A DNA stretch of 58,735 bases, taken from assembly GCA_022578965.1 (NCBI GenBank), contig MU400746.1, positions 1 to 58,735 of the forward strand, given 5' to 3'. Every line of letters starts with the position of its first letter. Positions within the stretch are counted from its first letter, which is position 1. Made by a program: the position numbers and the translations under genes. The notes beneath the pieces are model-generated. The model ran no database searches. It saw only the letters and a list, made by a program, of their open reading frames with translations, and was not told the origin of the DNA. Positions 1 to 11,060 of the stretch are shown in pieces. The DNA comes from Xylaria sp. FL1777. Lineage: Eukaryota; Ascomycota; Sordariomycetes; Xylariales; Xylariaceae.

Positions 1-870
1 TAATTATTAATTAATTATAATAGCTATATTAATATATATATTAATTTTTGCTAGTTTATTTATTTTATATAGTTTGTTTTAAATTTAAGTTTTAAATTTA
101 TTATAAAATAAATAAAATAATATAAACTTAAGTAATTTTAAAATTATTATTAATTGTTTAAATTTTATAGCATAATTTATTACTACTTTTATTTGTTTTA
201 AGTAATAAAATGCTTTTTTAATGTGTTTTGCTTTTTAAATATTTTTAAATAATGCTTTTATTTAAGTTTTAAACTTAATATAATTTTTAAAAATCTTTTT
301 TATTTTTAGCTTAAAATTAATTAACTTATTAGCTTTTAAAAAATTCTTTAATATAAATTAAAACTATTTTAATATTTTTTTTAATAAAAATTATAAAATA
401 ATTATTATTTTTTGATTTTTTTTATAATAATAATAAAATGTTATTTTAAATAAAATTTAATATAAATTAAAAAAGCTTTTATATTTATAAATTTATTATA
501 AAGCTTTAAAACAATAAGTTTAAAACTTTTAATGTTTAATATTTTTAATATTATAGAAAATTTTAATAATAAAAACAGTAATAATAATAAAAAGTTAAGT
601 TTTTTATTTTAAGTTATTATTTTAAGTATAATAATAATAAAAGTAAGCATTAAGTTTATTAATAATAATATAAAAATTAGTTATAATATAATTATTTATT
701 TAAAGCTTTAATTTATTATTATAATAATAGTTATTATTACTATTTTAATTATTATAACTAATATTTATATTAGTTTAAAAGTTATAATATTTAATATTTA
801 AGCTATTTTTTAAATTAAAGCAACTAGTTTACTTTATAGCATTAATATTAATATTAGTTTTTTTTTATTA
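1..870 (-). pseudogene. gag fragment of E1 (Retrotrans_gag type)
   Basis: Corresponds base for base to the part of E5 gag that precedes the CCHC knuckle. It contains the helical capsid-like region rich in Leu, Phe and Lys. Numerous in-frame TAA/TAG codons make it non-functional. The start is estimated from E5 and is not precise. The C-terminal part and the zinc knuckle lie beyond the left edge of the window. Confidence 0.5.
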
Positions 871-1209
871 TTATTACTTAACTTTTTTTTTTTTATTACT
901 ATTTTTTTTTAATAAAAATAGCTAATAAAAATATTAAAGTTTATTGTTTTAATATATTATTAATTTTAAAAGTTTTTAAGATTTTTAAACTTAATTTTTA
1001 ACTTTTTGTTTTTAATAATATAACTTAGATTTAATTTATTAATTATTAAGTAAAGTTTATTTATATAATACTAATTAACATTTTTGTTTTTTAAATATTT
1101 TTTAAGTATACTTTTAAAAGTTTATTTTATAAACTAATTATTATTTAACTTATTTATATTAATATTTGCTTTTATATGTTAAGTTTTATTAATTAAAAAG
1201 CTATTAAAA

Positions 1210-1702
1210 TATAATAAACTTATTATATATTAATATAACAAGTTTATTTTTAAGGTTTTAATTTGCAAGTAATAATAAAATCTTTAATAATAGTTTATTA
1301 AAGAAGTTTTTAAAGTACTTTTATTATTATGTATTAATAAAAATCTTAAGGAATTTAAAAGTAATAAATATATTAATGCTTAATAGTTATAAAAAATTAA
1401 TAGCTAAAAAGCTAAAACTAAATAAATAACTAAATATAAAAAATACATAATTATATAAACAAAAAAAAAGTAAAAAAAGTAAAAACTTTCCTTTTAAATT
1501 ATTATAAGTTTAATAAGCATTAAATTATTATAAGCTTAATAAGCCTTAAATTACCGTAAGTTTAATAAGCCTTAAATTACTATAAGCTTAATAAGCTAAG
1601 TAAATTATTATATAACTTAGCTTTAATTAGCATAAAATCTTTAAAGTATATATAAAAGCATTAAGTTGCTTTAAAAGCTACTTTAATGCTAATTTTATAA
1701 CA
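1210..1702 (-). repeat. Type-A LTR, 5' LTR of E1
   Basis: 493 bp. In plus-strand reading it begins TATAATAAAC (RIPed TGTAATAAAC) and ends TAATTTTATAACA, so on the element strand it starts TGTTATAAAATTA. It contains the roughly 26-bp tandem units near the U3 end (TAAGCTTAATAAGCCTTAAA-like). It is homologous to the LTRs at 16395, 18907, 26115, 31308, 52755 and 53313. Confidence 0.93.
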
Positions 1703-2740
1703 TTATTTTAGTTATTTATAAAAATAAAGCTATTTATAAATGCTTTTTAATATTTATATTATTAATGCTTTTAATTATTGTTTATTTTTTTTTAATATAT
1801 GTTTATTAATATATTATAAACTTTTTATTAAGTAGTTATTTTTATTATAAGCTAAAAACAAATTGCTACTATTATATTTATTAAGCAATATTATTTTTTT
1901 AAAGCTTTATAATTTATATATATTATTATAATAATAACTTATAATAGTTTATAAACTATTATAATATAATTTAAACTTATTAGCTTATTATTTAATATAT
2001 AAAACTTAATTGCTAGTTTTATAAGTTTTAATTAAGCTTTTTTTTTTTTATAAATAAGCTTAAATTTAGTTTTTTAATGCTTTTAAACTATTAAAGTAGT
2101 TATATATTAATAATGCTTTATAGTTTTATATTAAACATTACTAAAATTTACTTTTTTTTTTTTGTTTAAATCTTTAATATAATTAGCAATTTTTATAACT
2201 AGTTATTAATTTAGTAGTTATGTTTTAAACAATAAAAAATAGCTATTATAGTTATTAAGCTTTAAAGTTTAATTATATATATAAATAACTATTTTTAATA
2301 AAGTTTAAAAATTAAAATAGCAATAAATTAAACTTTTATATAACATAATTTACTTAATATTATTATTAGTTTTTTTAACTTTATTATTACTTTTAAGTTT
2401 TTTAAATATAATTAACTTTATAATAAAACTATTTAATTTATATTAATTAGTTGCTTTATTATTTATAAATATGTTTATATTATTATTTATTTACTTTTTA
2501 AAAAAGTTAAACATTTTGTTAATTTGTTAAATTAATGGTTTTATTGCTTTAAAACTAATATTAAGCATTACTTTTGCTTTAATTTATATAATAACATATT
2601 TAATATATATTAATAGCTTAAAATTAACTATAAATATATAGTTTATAGCTTAATATATAAGTAATAAAAGTAATATAATAAATTATAAGTTTAAAAGTTT
2701 ATTTAATAGTAGTTTTATTAGTTAGCATTAATTATATTTA
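1703..2740. other. AT-rich spacer without recognisable gene
   Basis: About 1 kb between the E1 LTR and the E2 left LTR. It does not match any other part of the window that I could detect. Both strands carry dense TAA/TAG in all frames. Its last five bases (2736-2740, ATTTA) are the left TSD of E2, so it continues directly at 40135 on the far side of the nest. It holds only short AT palindromes. Confidence 0.6.
1939..1964. repeat. 26-bp perfect AT palindrome
   Basis: The two halves meet at TTTATAAA and read identically on both strands (arm TTATAATAGTTTA). It is short and in extremely AT-rich DNA, so it may be chance. No function is inferred. Confidence 0.4.
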
Positions 2741-3256
2741 TATAACGGACCTATTATATATTAATATAACAGGTTTGCTTTTAGGGTTTTAATTTGCAAG
2801 TAACAATAAAATCCTTAGTAGTAGTTCATTAAAGAGGTTTTCGGAATACTTTTATTACTATGCATTAATAAAGGTTTTAAAAAATTAAAAATAATAAATA
2901 TATTAATGCTTAATAGTTATAAAAAGTTAATAGCTAAAAAGCTAAAACTAAATAAATAACTAAATATAAAAAATATATAATTATATAAACAAAGAAAACA
3001 GTAGTAATAATTTATAAACGTTGCTTTTTTTAATAAACTTAACGTTATATTGTTTTAAATTTAAAGCTTAATAAACTTAACGCTTAAGTTTATTAAGTTT
3101 AAAGCTTAATAAACTTAACGCTTAAGTTTATTAAGTTTATGCATTAAACCTTTATAATAGTTTAAATACATATTTTTTTAATAAATAGAACTTTTTTTAT
3201 ATATGCTTTCTTTATATATAGCCTTTTAACTAGCTTAATTAGCTTATTTTGTAATA
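2741..3256 (-). repeat. Type-B LTR, 3' LTR of E2
   Basis: 516 bp. In plus reading it starts TATAACGGACC, revealing the original TGTAACGGACC terminus, and ends TTTTGTAATA (RIPed GTAACA). The left 270 bases or so resemble type-A LTRs. The right part is unrelated to type A and holds tandem 36-bp units built on AAGCTTAATAAACTTAACGC. It is the same length as its partner at 39614-40129. Confidence 0.93.
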
Positions 3257-3472
3257 TTATTTTCTTTTTTTTGTAATTATTGTTTTAATAATTCTGTATT
3301 TCCTCTTTTGTAAGTTTTTTTTTTTATTTTCTTTTTTTTGTTCTTTATGCTTATTATATTTAGTAAAGTTTCCAAAAAACCTTGCTTGTTATATTTTAAA
3401 CAAAAAGCTTAACAAAACTTTGCTTTGCTTTTTTTTATTAAATTAAAATTAATTAAAATAGCTTTATGTTTT

Positions 3473-3859
3473 TGCTATAATTATTATAGCACAAAATGTT
3501 TAATATTAAAATTTAACTTTAATTAATGTATTAAATATATTATAGCTAAACAAATAAATTATAATGTTAGAAATTTGTTTTTAAAGCAAATATAGTAGCT
3601 TACTTTTTAGCACAAAAAGCTAAAAAATAAATTAAACATGCTAATAAAAAAGCATAAAAAAATAAGCGTAAAAATCTGCTGTTTTAAGCAACAAAAGAAA
3701 TTATAGCAAAAAAAAATAACTGCTGCTATAACTTATAGTTTAAATAGTTTAAAAAAGCTTAAGCAAATTAAAGCAAAAAAGCATTATATAGCTAAAAAAC
3801 AAAAATAATACATTAAAGCAGCATAACTATTGCTAGTTATTTTTTTAAAGTTTAATTAA
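3473..3859 (+). pseudogene. Type-B antisense frame of E2: Cys-containing, coiled-coil protein remnant
   Basis: Lies antisense to the element, between the chromodomain end of pol and the 3' LTR. A single frame of 129 codons runs from a Cys cluster (Cys at residues 1, 9 and 19 of the stretch; the true start is not resolved) to a TAA at 3857. It is interrupted by a handful of TAA/TAG codons, with no frameshift. Residues 35-75 are Lys/Leu/Gln rich and fit a coiled coil. A later segment reads ITAAITYSLNSLKKLKQIKA, compatible with the 'RGL.SLEELE..E' signature I associate with antisense frames of fungal gypsy elements (from memory, unverified). It ends in KFN-stop like the type-A frame, but is otherwise strongly diverged from it. 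Function is unknown. Confidence 0.55.
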
Positions 3860-3929
3860 AATATACTAAACGTTTTGTTTAAAATTAATTCTTTTTTTTT
3901 AGTTTTAGCTAGTTAAAATATTAATAATA

Positions 3930-4935
3930 AAACTAGTTTATAATTATTTTAGCAGTTTTTAAGTATTTTTTAAGTTTTTAAGTATTATTAGCATATAAGT
4001 ATTTTTTCTATTTAATAAAATACTTAATATTATTGTTATTTTAACAGAAATTTAGTATATTTTTAACTTTATAAATGTTTTAATCTATTTTTATTTCTAG
4101 TTATATTTTAATAAATATTTTAATAAATATTAGTTTTAATAAAAAAATATAAAAAATAAAGTAAATTTGCATGTTTTTTAGTAATAATAGTTTATAGTTA
4201 ATAAATAAAATAACTTTTTTAATTTTAAAAAAACTAAGTTTTTTAAATTTTAATTTGTTGCTTAGTTGTTTTGTTTTAATTTAACAAATATTAATATTTG
4301 CGTTTTGTTTTTATTATAGCAAATAAACCTTGTTTTTTTTCTTAAAGGTTAGCTTTTTAGTTTATTTTTTGTTATAATATACTAATATTTATTGTTATAA
4401 AAACTAAAAGTATAATTATAGTTTAGCTTATAACGTTTTAATTTTTATTGCAATAATTTTTGCTTAAAGTGCTATAATTAAAATAACAGGTGCTTTTATT
4501 AATATTTTTTTTTTGTTTTTTAATAGCTGCTTATTATTTATAAACAGCTTTATATAAAAATATATTTATATTTTTATTTGTTAATATATTATATAAAATC
4601 TATGCTATTAATAATAGTTTTACTTAATTATTTTATTAATAATTAATATAACTTTATAAGTATTGTTTTAATATTTAATTTAGTTTTTTTGTTTATTTAT
4701 TAGTTTATAAGTAATAAGTAGTTAAAAATTTAAGTTTAATACTAATAAGTTTAAAAAAATTCGTTTTAAACTTAAAAATAAACAATTTATTTTAGTTTAA
4801 AACAATTTTCTTTAGTAGTTTATATTTATTTAAGTATTAATATATAAAAATATATATAAGTTATTTAGCTATTATATTTCTTTTAAATAATAAAAAGTAA
4901 GCATACTTAATAAGTTTATTAATAATAACTTATAT
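3930..4935 (-). pseudogene. E2 pol, C-terminal part: integrase end and chromodomain
   Basis: Homologous to E5 24403-25410 on the opposite strand. The chromodomain lies at about 3946-4072. Its KWKGY core is still recognisable because the Trp/Gln codon has become TAG, which appears as CTA in plus reading. Upstream on the minus strand is the C-terminal half of the integrase core. The frame is closed by many TAA/TAG codons. It is separated from the rest of pol by the SINE. Confidence 0.75.
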
Positions 4936-4947
4936 TTTATTATACTA

Positions 4948-5684
4948 TAAAAATTTGTATTACTTAAATAAATAGCTTGTTAGCTATACTAATAGCTATT
5001 TAGTAAAACTTTATATAAGTAAAAACCTTTTTTAGGGCAAAAACTACTTATATATGCAAAGTATGTAATAGTTTTGCTATAAATCTTATTAATTTGCTAC
5101 TTTTTTTATATAATACTTTGCTTTAAATCTTGTATGCTAAGTTAGCAGCGCTTTTGCTTTGTATTATAAAGGTAAAAAAATTAGCGCGCTAACAAAAAGG
5201 TTTTTTGTTATAATTATTATAAATAAAAGCGCTTTTTTGCTAGCTTTAAAGTTGCAAGCTATAAATAATATAGTGTTAAATAAGTTTTAAGCATTAAATA
5301 GCGCTATATTTTTTATAAATTGCTTAGCGCTAAGCAGTAAGCTTTAAGTTTTAATTATGCTAAAAATATAAGCTATTTATTATATAAAAGAACTAATGTT
5401 TATATAGCATTAGCAGCAAAAGCTAAAGCTGCTTGTTTTTATAATATTTAGTACACTTAGTTAAACATTTGTGTTGCTTTACTAGTAAATCTACTGTTTC
5501 CGTTTTTTAGCTTAACTATTTAACTTTTAATTTTTGTGCCTTTAGTGCAGCAAGCATGCAGTTCGAACTAAGCTAAAAGCAAACTAACTTTTGCTTCGAA
5601 TATAAAGCAACCGCGGACCAAGCAAAACTTAAACCCATAACTTCAAAAAAAGTAGCTAAGCGTATGCCACTGCGCTATTAAGCC
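4948..5684 (-). mobile_element. tRNA-derived SINE inserted in E2 integrase
   Basis: A 737-bp insertion absent from the paralogous site in E4 (about 18590) and E5. It is flanked by an identical 12-bp TSD, TTTATTATACTA, at 4936-4947 and 5685-5696. On the minus strand it begins GGCTTAATAGCGCAGTGG. An A-box (TAGCGCAGTGG) sits at +8 and a B-box-like GGTTTAAGTTT at +50, the spacing of a tRNA gene. The body is richer in G+C than anything around it, with GCGC, CGCG and CCGCGG, so it is far less RIP-mutated. The 3' end (4948 side) reads AATTTTTA rather than a long poly-A. There is no coding capacity. It presumably used LINE machinery for mobility; whether the LINE in this window is its partner is unknown. 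Confidence 0.82.
5625..5684 (-). promoter_or_regulatory. Internal RNA polymerase III promoter (A and B boxes) of the SINE
   Basis: The A-box TAGCGCAGTGG is at 5667-5677. The B-box-like GGTTTAAGTTT is at 5625-5635 and matches GGTTCAAGTCC after C-to-T changes. Position and spacing match a tRNA gene. The tRNA fold itself is incomplete: the acceptor and T stems are not well paired, as expected in a SINE head. Confidence 0.7.
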
Positions 5685-5696
5685 TTTATTATACTA

Positions 5697-8600
5697 TATT
5701 TTTATAATTAAATTAGTTAATAAAAGTAATACTATAATAAAATCTTAAGTAATAATATGTTATACTTATTTAAATATATATATAAATTATAGCAATTTAT
5801 AAAGTTTATATTAAGCTATTTTAGCTTTATTACAAATATTGCACTTTTTTATAATAAACTTAACTATATTTTATAATTTTAAAAAATTGTATTTTTTTTA
5901 TAGTTATTAAACTATTTTTATTGCTTTTTAGTATTTATATAATAAATGTTTATAAAATTTTTTAATAAACTTGTTTTATAAAGATTTTAATAAGTAAACT
6001 TTACGTTTATATATTAGCTTATTATTTTTTAATTTTTTGTGCTTTTATAACTTTGCTAACTTTTTTAAGTTATAAGCTTATTATAGTTATATATTTATAA
6101 AATCTTTAAGTATAACTTTAACCTTTAAGCTTTTATTTTTTTAAAAATATAATACTTAAATGTTTTTTTTAAAACTTTAAATCTTTTTTAACTTTATTAA
6201 CTAAGTATATTTGCTTAAATGTTTTTTTTTTTTTAATATAATATATTTTAAAGTTAAACTTAAAAAAAAAAACCATTTAATTTTTATGTTATTTAGTAAT
6301 CTTTTATATAGTTATAAATTTTGTTAAGTTTTAATAATTTAAATAAATCTTAATTAGTTTTATAATTTTTATAAAAAACAGTTTTTATTTTTTAAATGCA
6401 GTAATAATTATAAATAATTCTTTATTATATATTAAGTATTATAATGCTATGTTTTATAATGCTTTAAAGTACTAAATTATTAAGTGCTATTTTTTATTGT
6501 CTTTTAATTGTTTTAAAACTTTTATAATTATACTATTTAAAGCATTTATTTTTAGCTTTTTTTTTTTATATAGGTTAAGTAGTTTAACTATAAAATTAAA
6601 AGTAACTTTTAGTTTTAGTTTTTTAAAAGCTTTTTAAGCTTTCTTTAAAATTAAAAAGAACTTTTTTTCGTATTTTTTTTTATATACTTTATAAAGTAAA
6701 ATATTATTTTTTTAAAGTTTTAAATTAATATTTAAACATAGTTTAAAAATCTTAATGCTTATTATATATTTATAACTATAGCTAGGTTTAATATTTTCTA
6801 ATTTTATACTATATTAATTTTTAACTATTAAATCTATATTTGTTTTAAAGTAATTATAAATCTTAAAAAGTTAATTTTTTATATATACTATATATATTTT
6901 TTTATATTAAGTTATAATTTTGCTTGTTTAAGTATTTTTAATACTTAAATTATATATTTTTTGTATTTTTTTAGTGTTTTAAAATAAATCAGAATATTAT
7001 CTAAATAAATAAACATAAACTTGTTTAAAAACTTCTATAAAATTGTTATTATTATATATTAAAAGCTAGCTAGCATGTTTTATAGTTTTTATAGCATAAC
7101 TATATACTTATATAGTTTATATACTGTTTATATAGCTATTTTTTACTTTTTTTCTTTAGTTATTTTAATAGCATAATATTTATTTAAAATATTAATAGCT
7201 ATAAATTATTTTGCTTAATTAATATTTTTTTTTATAATTATTAATAAAGTAAAAAAATATTTATTTGCAATAATAATTACATTTAATAATTAATAATTAA
7301 TTATTATTTATTATATTAGTTTTTTTTTTTATTAATTAGTTGTTTTTTATTTTTTATTTTAAGTACTAGTATTATAAGGTATTTAATAAATAACTAAAAC
7401 TTTTTTAAAAATCTTTTTGCTAGGTTTTTTTAAATGTATTTTTATAAAGCGTTTGTTTTATTTAAGCTTATATAATATACTTAATAAAGCTTTAGTTAAT
7501 ATTTTTTTTTAATAAGAATATAATAGTTTTATAAGCTATATTTAAGCAGTTCTTTTTTTTTTTTTTCTTTAAATAGCTTATAAAATCTGTAATATACTTT
7601 TAGTATATTGTTTAAGATTTTTTTTGCAATTTTTTTAATTTTTTTGCTTTATTTTTTGCTTTTTTAATTAATAGTTTTTACTTTTTATTAAATTAAAAAG
7701 TTGCTAGTTTTTAACTATAATATTCTTAAAATAATGTTATAATTAAATATATTAACAATATTTAATATAATTTGTTTTTTGTATTTTTGTATAAATATAT
7801 TAAAAAGTTTAGTTTTTTTAAGTATATAACTATTATTATAATTAGAAGTGCTTTTATTAAATCTTTTAATTTTTTAAGACCTTTATTTATATTTCTAAGG
7901 AATTTTATTTTGTTTTGCTGCTTTAAATAAAATTATGTTAGCTTGCGCTTTTAAATCAATTAAAATATTATATTTTCTTTTTTAATATATAAGTTTAACT
8001 TTAAATTAATTTTTTTAGTTATTGCATTAAACTTTTTGTAAAGCTTTAGTTTTTTTAGCTATTTATTGCTTTTTTAGCAAGTATTTATTTTGTTTTTTAT
8101 TAATTCTTTTTTATAAAGTGTTTAAGTGCTTATTTTAATTAGCACTTTAAATATTATTATATTTAGTTTTGTTTTTGCTTTTAGTTAAACTTTAAATTAT
8201 AGTTTTTAAACTTTTTTGCTTTTTGTAATTATTTCTTAATATAATTATGCTTTAATTAGCTAATAATATTTATAGCAATTGTTTTTATATTCTTTTAAAA
8301 TAATATTATAAATATAACTACTGTTTTTTTTAAACGTTGCAAATTTTTATAGATTTTTGTAATAAACTAAAGTTATAACTAACTTTTTTTTTTTATAAAA
8401 GTTCTTTATTTCTATTTTTATAATTTGTTTAAAAAACTAATTATTTTTTAGTTTATTAAGTAAGTATTAATAATAATAGTATATTATATAGCAAGTTTAT
8501 AATATTTTATTATGTTTTAAATCTTTTAAACATAAAATATTATTGTTATTTTTTATTATAGTTTTATTATAGTAATAACTTTTAATAATTAATTAAATTA

Positions 8601-9170
8601 TTAGTTTTAGTTTTTAAAACATATTAATTTTTGTGTTAATTATTAATGCTTTTTTGTTTTATTATATTTAAAGCAATTTAAGCTATAAAAATACTTTGTT
8701 TATTTTTATTAATTCTTTTTTTGTAGTGTTTTTTATAGTTTTTAATTTTAATTGTTTTTGCTTTAAAGTTTTATAAGTTTTGTTTTTTTAAGTTTATTTA
8801 GCAACTAAGTGCTTTAATAGTTTATAATTAGTTTAATAATTATACTATTTATAGTTATAGTTTTATTTTTTTAAACATAATTTTTTTAAGCTATATTTTA
8901 AGCTTTAATAGTTTAAAGTTTTTATAGTTTTATAAGTTTATTAACTATGTTAATTTATTACTTTTTATTATTTGTTACTTTTAGTTAAACTATTTTTTTA
9001 AATTATATATTAAATAACTTTAATTGTTTATATAATAAATATATCTTTTTATAATTTGTTTTAATAACTATAAAGCTTTTAAATAATATTTATATGTTTA
9101 TTTATTTTAACTTATATAAATAAAACATTTAAATTTGTTTAATATAGCACTTTTGTTTTAACTTAAAATA
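5697..9170 (-). pseudogene. E2 pol, N-terminal part: protease, RT, RNase H, integrase start
   Basis: Homologous along its length to E5 20930-24400 and E4 26615-29790. The reverse transcriptase box reads IYLDNILIY at about 6984-7010. The first catalytic Asp is retained and the second has become Asn. Upstream on the minus strand come the palm and fingers; downstream come RNase H and the integrase zinc domain. TAA/TAG codons interrupt it throughout, so it cannot be translated. The boundary with gag is taken from E5 and is approximate. Confidence 0.85.
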
Positions 9171-9536
9171 ACAATTTTATACTTTTGCTTTAAAAACATA
9201 TTTTTTAAGTTGTTTTATTGTTTTTTATTATTTTAAACTTTTATAATTTATACTTTTTTTTTAAGCTAAAAGATTTTTTTTTTTATAGCTTTTTTTTCTG
9301 TTTTTTTTTTTAAATTAGCATTATTTTTAAAAGTGTTTTTTTTTTATAGTTATAACATTTAACTTTAAATATGTTTTAAGGTTATTATTTTTTAACTTTG
9401 TTAATTTATTTAGATTTTTATTTAGTATTTTCTTAAGTATTTTTTTTTTGTTTTTTTTAGTTCTTTTAGTTTTAAAATATTAATTAAATAATTATTAATT
9501 AATTATAATAACTATATTAATATATATATTAATTTT
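9171..9536 (-). pseudogene. E2 gag, C-terminal part with the CCHC region
   Basis: The region downstream of the E3 insertion on the minus strand, homologous to E5 20560-20920. It includes the sequence corresponding to the CCHC zinc knuckle and the Lys-rich tail. It is cut off from the N-terminal part of gag, now at 38452-39264. Approximate limits only. Confidence 0.6.
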
Positions 9537-9729
9537 TGTCACAGGAGATATAAAGCATTAAAGGTCAAGTATAATAGTTAATATATCTCTAGTTTTATAA
9601 TAGGTATTTAATAAAACTAAAGCTTAAAAAAAGAAAAAAACTCCCATAAAATAAGTATAAAAAAAATATCCTATATATATATGTAACCTATAATATATGC
9701 TAAAGTACCTAAGTAGCTTAATTATAACA
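9537..9729 (-). repeat. Short LTR, 3' LTR of E3
   Basis: 193 bp. In plus reading it begins TGTCACAGGAGATATAAAGC and ends AATTATAACA, giving canonical TG...CA ends. This copy is less RIPed than the right copy and preserves the original terminal sequence. Confidence 0.95.
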
Positions 9730-9746
9730 ACTATTTCTTTTTTTTT
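9730..9746 (-). other. Polypurine tract of E3
   Basis: On the minus strand the bases abutting the 3' LTR are AAAAAAAAAGAAATAGT, purine-rich as expected for the plus-strand primer of an LTR element. This fixes the element on the minus strand, in agreement with the RT and integrase reading direction. Confidence 0.6.
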
Positions 9747-10129
9747 AATTAAGTTATCTTTAACCTATATACAAATAAAATCAATTAAAGTAATTAATTT
9801 TAAGTATAAGTAGTAAAATAAAGTAATATAAAGTAATTAAGCATAAATATAATATATTAAATAAAATGCTTATGCAGTATAATAATTAAAATACCTATGT
9901 ACTTATATTTATATTTACGTATTAAGTTATGTTTATTTTGTGCTATATTTATAGCAAGTTTTACGCTTATACTTTTATTGCTATATGTTTTTTTTTTTTT
10001 TTTTCTTTTTCTTTTTTTTTTTAGCTGCTGCTAAACAATTAGTTTTAGCTATACATTTTACTACTGCTATTCTTATACTTATTTTATATTTTTTTTGCTT
10101 TTTTTTTAATTACTATTTATATTATAATT

Positions 10130-11060
10130 ATGCTGCTTAAACTTGCAGTAATTAAAAATAGTACACATAAACGTAGTTATAATTAAAACTATAGTTATAA
10201 ACATAAACGCAAAAAATTATTGCAACCTGTTTTATGCCTAAATTTATTTAAAAATAAGTCTAATTTTACTATAAAACAAAACTTTAATAAACTTTCTTGC
10301 TAAAAGTTTAATAACTCTAGTAATAAAAATAAAAGTCCTAATAGTCCGCTTTTTCTTTAAAATAGCTTTAATTCCAATAAAAATATAAATACTATTAGGC
10401 TTTTTACAGGTTAAAAAAAAAAAAATAAAAATAAAAATAAAAATAATTTAAACTTTATAAATCTAAATAAAAATCTAAATGTTATCCTGCGCAATTTTAA
10501 TATAAATAACGCAAAAAATAAGTCTAATTTTAATGCAAATATTAAAGTTTTTACGCTAGCTAAATATTAGCTTATTTTTATAGTAACTTTTGTTTGCAAA
10601 CCTTGCAAACAAACTACTAAAGCTAAAAACAAAAAATATAAAACTATTAAAAAAGCAATAATCTTAAGTAGTTTATTAGTATGTTAGCTTTGTTTTAAGC
10701 ATTTTAAAAAAGCATTTTAGCTAAAAAATAACTTGCTTTTAAATATAGTTTGCAAATTTAAAAACCTAAAAATAACAGCCTATATAAGCTATATAAACAG
10801 CTATACTTCATGCAAACTTATAAATCAATTTATATTTATTTCGGATTAATTTTACTAATAAGTTAGCTGCTTGCTATATTATATTTTAATACAATGCATA
10901 TTTAGAAATTATTAAACTAGTTTATTTATTTTTTTGTTCCTTAAAAAAATAACTATAAAAAAGTTATTATAAATAAAAATTGCGCTATTATTTAGAAAAC
11001 TTTAAACAATTATTATATTAACTTTATAACTATATAGTTTTGCTTTTTAAAAGGATTTTT
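10130..11060 (+). pseudogene. Antisense frame of E3: Asp/Lys-rich, Cys-rich protein remnant
   Basis: On the strand opposite E3 pol, between integrase and the 3' LTR. From an ATG at 10130 the first 150 codons hold only about five TAA/TAG stops, about one third of the density expected by chance here, supporting former coding. Residues 35-145 are rich in Asn/Asp and Lys (acidic before G-to-A decay). Then follow paired cysteines: CKPC near residue 158, C-x2-C (VC*LCFKHFKKAF) near 190, and further Cys at about 212 and 232. The position and Cys-rich character mirror the antisense frames of E2, E4, E5 and E6, but there is no obvious sequence similarity. The end is uncertain. Function unknown. Confidence 0.45.

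Larger units (their letters stand above)
1..1702 (-). mobile_element. E1: Ty3/gypsy type-A element, 5' end only (window-truncated)
   Basis: The first 1209 bases are homologous to the 5' internal region of E4 (about 30100-31307), and in reverse complement to E5 (19402-20602). They end in a type-A LTR. The element runs on the minus strand, so this is its 5' LTR, leader and most of gag; the rest lies left of the window. Five bases after the LTR are TTATT, but the partner TSD is outside the window. Stops are almost all TAA/TAG and G+C is very low, so it is heavily RIP-mutated. Identity to E4 and E5 is obvious by eye throughout. Confidence 0.9.
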
